DNA of 64,000 bases from CAYJII01 sp964370225. GTDB lineage: Bacteria > Bacillota > Clostridia > Oscillospirales > Ruminococcaceae. The translations under genes and the position numbers were made by a program. Below are positions 61,490-64,000 of this stretch, piece by piece. Each line of letters opens with the position of its first letter. Position 1 is the stretch's first letter. Location of the stretch: NCBI GenBank assembly GCA_964370225.1, contig CAYJII010000004.1, positions 7,087 through 71,086 on the forward strand, read 5' to 3'. Under the pieces are notes generated by a model. The model was not told the DNA's origin and did no database searches. It saw nothing but the letters and a program-made list of their open reading frames with translations.

Positions 61490-62338
61490 ATGAATCAATA
61501 CGCTAAATCAAAAGCAAAAAGTTACCTTGCTTGGACCATCGCAATAACCCTAGCAGTACTTTGGTTGCTTGTAACCTTCTTACCTTTCTTCTTCATGGTA
61601 TCTTCGTCATTTAAAGGCGAATTTGAACTTATGACCAGTGGTGTATTTTCACTACCAGAAAGCTTGGCATTTGACAATTACATGACCGTGTTCGAAGGTC
61701 CTTTCTGGACATTCTTCATAAACAGTGTTATAGTTTTAGTAATATCATTAAGTTTACTACTATTCATTGCATCATGTGCTTCTTATCCGTTGTCCCGTTT
61801 CAAATTCAAACTTTGCAAACCAATCTATGGCGGAATTGTTGCTGTAATGTCTGTACCAATGCACATCACTTTAATCCCTGTATTTAAAATGACTCAAAAC
61901 ATGGGTACATACGACACAATTTGGGCGTTAATCGGTCCTGCAATTGCGTTTGCAACACCGATATCAGTTTTCATTTTAACCTCTTTCATGTCAGGTATTC
62001 CAAAAGAATTGGAAGAAGCTGCAGAAATCGATGGTTGTGGAAAATATCGTACATTTTTCCAAATTATTCTCCCATTGTCAACACCTGGTCTATCGACTTT
62101 GGCAATCTACAATGGCGTTAACATTTGGAATGAGTATACTTTCGCAAATACACTGACTCAAAATGTCGAAAACCAAACTTTACCGCTTGCAATTTGGCAA
62201 TATCAAGGGGAATACACAATGAATATTCCTGTTATCATGGCAGTTTTAACTATGACTGTGTTGCCTATGATTATAATGTTCATCATCTTCCAAGAACGCT
62301 TGGTAAAAGGAATGATGGCAGGCGCAGTAAAAGGATAA
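61490..62338 (+). CDS. Sugar ABC transporter permease (MalG/UgpE-like)
   Basis: A 282-residue permease with six helices. It has WLLVTFLPFFFMVSSSFKGE near the start, PLSRFKFKLCK, and the EAA loop ELEEAAEIDGCGKYRTFFQI with LPLSTPG. The C-terminal FQERLVKGMMAGAVKG is a family signature. It starts 3 nt after the partner permease. No ATPase gene follows; the operon ends in a strong terminator, so a shared MsmK/UgpC-type ATPase elsewhere is probable. Confidence 0.94.
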   Translation: MNQYAKSKAKSYLAWTIAITLAVLWLLVTFLPFFFMVSSSFKGEFELMTSGVFSLPESLAFDNYMTVFEGPFWTFFINSVIVLVISLSLLLFIASCASYPLSRFKFKLCKPIYGGIVAVMSVPMHITLIPVFKMTQNMGTYDTIWALIGPAIAFATPISVFILTSFMSGIPKELEEAAEIDGCGKYRTFFQIILPLSTPGLSTLAIYNGVNIWNEYTFANTLTQNVENQTLPLAIWQYQGEYTMNIPVIMAVLTMTVLPMIIMFIIFQERLVKGMMAGAVKG

Positions 62339-62360
62339 TATCTTAAATTTTAATATGCAT

Positions 62361-62398
62361 AAAAAGCACTGTAGCAATCTATTGCTACAGTGCTTTTT
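62361..62398 (+). terminator. Terminator of the sugar ABC operon
   Basis: AAAAAGCACTGTAGCAA (62361-62377), loop TCTA, then its exact complement (62382-62398): a 17-bp perfect stem with T-run end. Confidence 0.93.
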
Positions 62399-62607
62399 AT
62401 CTGTGCAATAAATAATATTACACTCCTCATTATAACTTTTTTCGCTATATATATGCTAAATATATAGCTTTTATTAACTAAAATTTCAAACATTTCAGTG
62501 TATTCGTAATTTACTACTACTTGAATTAAATTGCAACACGCGTTTTAGTTCATTCATACTAATTTTTTTTACATTGTTTGAAATTTATATACATATATCT
62601 AGTATTT

Positions 62608-62616
62608 TGTTATAAT
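62608..62616 (+). promoter_or_regulatory. Extended -10 promoter of the repeat protein gene
   Basis: TGTTATAAT (62608-62616) matches TGnTATAAT; no good -35 is seen at the expected place. The 357-nt space 62339-62695 holds the ABC terminator, this promoter, a ribosome site at 62651-62657 and a 12-codon frame, otherwise AT-rich sequence. Confidence 0.55.
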
Positions 62617-62695
62617 TAGTACAAGAATATAACCATTTATAGAACTGAAAAAGGAGGATTGTGATACTAAAGTGTTTAATATCACATAAAAAGTT

Positions 62696-64000
62696 ATGAA
62701 GAATTATATGAGGAAATCGTTTTCACTTCTTATAATCAGTGTAATGATTTGGAGCACTATAGTCTCAGCGCCTGTTTCAGCTGTGACACGACCAGACCCG
62801 ACAGTGCAAGCGAACCAGACAACAGACGACACTNNNNNNNNNNNNNNNNNNNNNNNNNNNNNNNNNNNNNNNNNNNNNNNNNNNNNNNNNNNNNNNNNNN
62901 NNNNNNNNNNNNNNNNNNNNNNNNNNNNNNNNNGAGCCAACCGCTGACGACACTTCTAGCGAGGAGCCAACCGCTGACGACACTACCAGCGAGGAGTTGT
63001 CTTTGTTTTCAAGCGCACAAGAATTTTTTTCTACACTATTTGCTACGCCAACAAATGTTTCAGCAGCAATAGAAACAGAAACATTGGCATTTGTTAGCTC
63101 AGATATTCCAGCGGATTTAAATCCTGATGATGGAAACCCAGAAAATATCTGGGATTATTTGAACTACACAAGTACATTTGGTTATCATGTAATAATTAAA
63201 AAGGATGAATCCATCGACGCACCCACGGATAGAATTATCGACGTCAACATTGACCCTTATGATGTAGGCGATAGCTTTCCGTTTGTTGTTGAGGCTTATG
63301 ACGCATCACAACGTCCAGGTGTGAAAAAGGTGGAGTTGTTAGAAAATGGAACACTGCTTAGGTTTCATATCGATAACGATGATACTCCTGAAACAAATAT
63401 TCAGGTAACATTCACAATAGGATATAACAGTAATCATACTGAAACAAAATATTATAACGAAACAGGTACCCCCGCAGTTGCTATAGGCGCAATGTTACTT
63501 GGTAATCCTAATGCAAGAATTGGTCTTTCTATATCAGATGACCAAAACCCTGATTCCGATATTACTATTGAGCATATCATTAATAGAGCTAACCATAGCG
63601 AGTTGCCTTTTATTACTGGCACCCAGCTTACAAAAATTCAATATGTTTTTAGCGAAACTTATAGCGAAAAAGCAGGCGAATACGCTGATGCGGTCGATCC
63701 TACACAAAATCTATTATATCTGACATCAGATGCGAAAGTTTCTTATGGTGTGCCTAGTGAGGACAATTTTGGTGACTGGCAGTACTATCTACAGCATGAT
63801 TTTGCTTCAAATATTATTACAGCACCACTAAACAATCTACAAATCACTGTGCCTTACCCTTATGGAATTACTAGTGCAGAAAATGGGTACGCAACAAACG
63901 GTAATCTCAGGTATTCATCACTAGATCTAGAATACGCAGGTGCAAAAGGGGTTCAAAATAGGCTTTATGCGCAATCAATTGTATACGGATTGGAAAACAT
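62696..64000 (+). CDS. Large secreted repeat protein, 5' part (interrupted by assembly gap)
   Basis: The N-terminus MKNYMRKSFSLLIISVMIWS with TIVSAPVSA is a signal peptide. A short linker (RPDPTVQANQTTDDT) then enters a 100-N gap. After the gap an open frame beginning at 62934 runs without a stop to the window end, about 355 residues. It starts with two copies of the 10-residue unit EPTADDT(S/T)SE. A beta-rich region follows (GYHVIIKKDESIDAPTDRII, LEYAGAKGVQNRLYAQSI) that I do not assign to a family. Taken literally, the two parts are in different frames, but the N-run length is arbitrary, so one gene is likely. It is probably a cell-surface or secreted protein. The ATG at 62696 lacks a well-placed ribosome site. 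Function unknown. Confidence 0.7.
62834..62933. other. Assembly gap of exactly 100 N
   Basis: A run of exactly 100 N, the conventional placeholder for a gap of unknown size. It sits inside the repeat tract of the secreted protein: ACGACACT lies directly before it and repeat units directly after, so the cause is probably an unresolved tandem repeat. Confidence 0.97.
62934..62993 (+). repeat. Tandem 30-nt repeat in secreted protein gene
   Basis: Two 30-nt units (62934-62963 and 62964-62993) each begin GAGCCAACCGCTGACGACAC and end AGCGAG, differing at one codon (TCT versus ACC). They encode EPTADDT(S/T)SE. The sequence left of the gap ends in the same GACGACACT, so more units lie in the gap. 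Confidence 0.9.

Noticed and set aside
62934..62993. Possible CRISPR-like repeat array
   Set aside because: Units are directly adjacent with no spacers, are multiples of three and keep a coding frame; this is a protein repeat.
62704..63072. Open frames on both strands that read through the N-run near the right end
   Set aside because: They depend on translating the 100 N as unknown residues and disagree with the repeat-coding frame; the plus frame with signal peptide and the frame from 62934 is the coherent reading.
63499..63723. A 74-codon plus-strand frame inside the repeat protein
   Set aside because: It overlaps in another frame the uninterrupted 355-codon coding frame and shows no ribosome site or family features.

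Overview
The window looks like a contiguous piece of the core chromosome of an AT-rich, low-GC Gram-positive anaerobe of the class Clostridia. Three things point there. A Bacillus/Clostridium-type sporulation and division cluster is present (SpoVB-like flippase, MazG, RqcP, YabP, YabQ, DivIC, YabR-like). So is a dgt-dnaG-rpoD cluster. The metabolic genes suit an anaerobe: pyruvate phosphate dikinase, an NfnAB-type bifurcating transhydrogenase, and an Rrf2 regulator with Fe-S-type cysteines. YabP and YabQ suggest an endospore-forming lineage. The genus cannot be fixed from the sequence alone. No rRNA, intact tRNA, CRISPR array, insertion sequence or prophage was seen.

Layout. 1-2.1 kb: the 3' end of a threonine ammonia-lyase gene, a URO-D-superfamily enzyme, and an Asp-rich repeat lipoprotein. 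2.4-6.3 kb: sbcDC (plus). 6.4-10.9 kb: secG-rnr-exoA and hflX (minus). 11-15.8 kb: the yab/spoVB cluster (minus). 16-19 kb: ACT protein-hom-lysC (minus). 19.2-23.8 kb: a clear lysine riboswitch heading asd-dapA-dapB and a CapA-like lipoprotein (minus). 24-26.8 kb: queA-tgt-mntP (plus). 26.9-28 kb: a zinc-ribbon protein, a tRNA-like cloverleaf sequence and a SigH-like sigma factor. 28-32.4 kb: dgt-dnaG-rpoD-rrf2 (minus). 32.5-37 kb: yigZ, rpmE, birA, an MFS transporter and a phosphodiesterase-like protein (minus). 37.4-40 kb: ppdK (plus). 40.2-52 kb: a GNAT gene and then a long, tightly packed minus-strand housekeeping block running polA to coaD. 52-55.6 kb: dus and nfnAB (plus). 55.7-58.8 kb: an ArsC/Spx-like protein, a chemoreceptor and an SDR (minus). 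59-62.3 kb: a sugar-type ABC importer (binding protein plus two permeases, no ATPase). 62.7 kb to the end: a large secreted repeat protein, interrupted by a 100-N assembly gap and running off the window.

How the genes work together. Two aspartate-family units lie side by side. ACT-hom-lysC commits aspartate to homoserine/threonine. The riboswitch-controlled asd-dapA-dapB branch leads to lysine and diaminopimelate. The partial threonine ammonia-lyase at the left edge belongs to the next step toward isoleucine. DNA maintenance genes (sbcDC, exoA, polA, recA, recX, dnaG, mazG, dgt) and translation-quality genes (rqcP, rnr, prmC, rimO, rimI, rsmD, queA, tgt, dus, hflX) dominate the rest.

Most of the window is ordinary core genome. 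The parts most worth a second look are the repeat-rich secreted protein with the collapsed gap and its odd translation start, the 66-nt tRNA-like element at 27.2 kb, the CapA lipoprotein inside the lysine-riboswitch operon, the Rrf2 regulator attached to the rpoD operon, and the hairpin-rich leader of the Asp-repeat lipoprotein.
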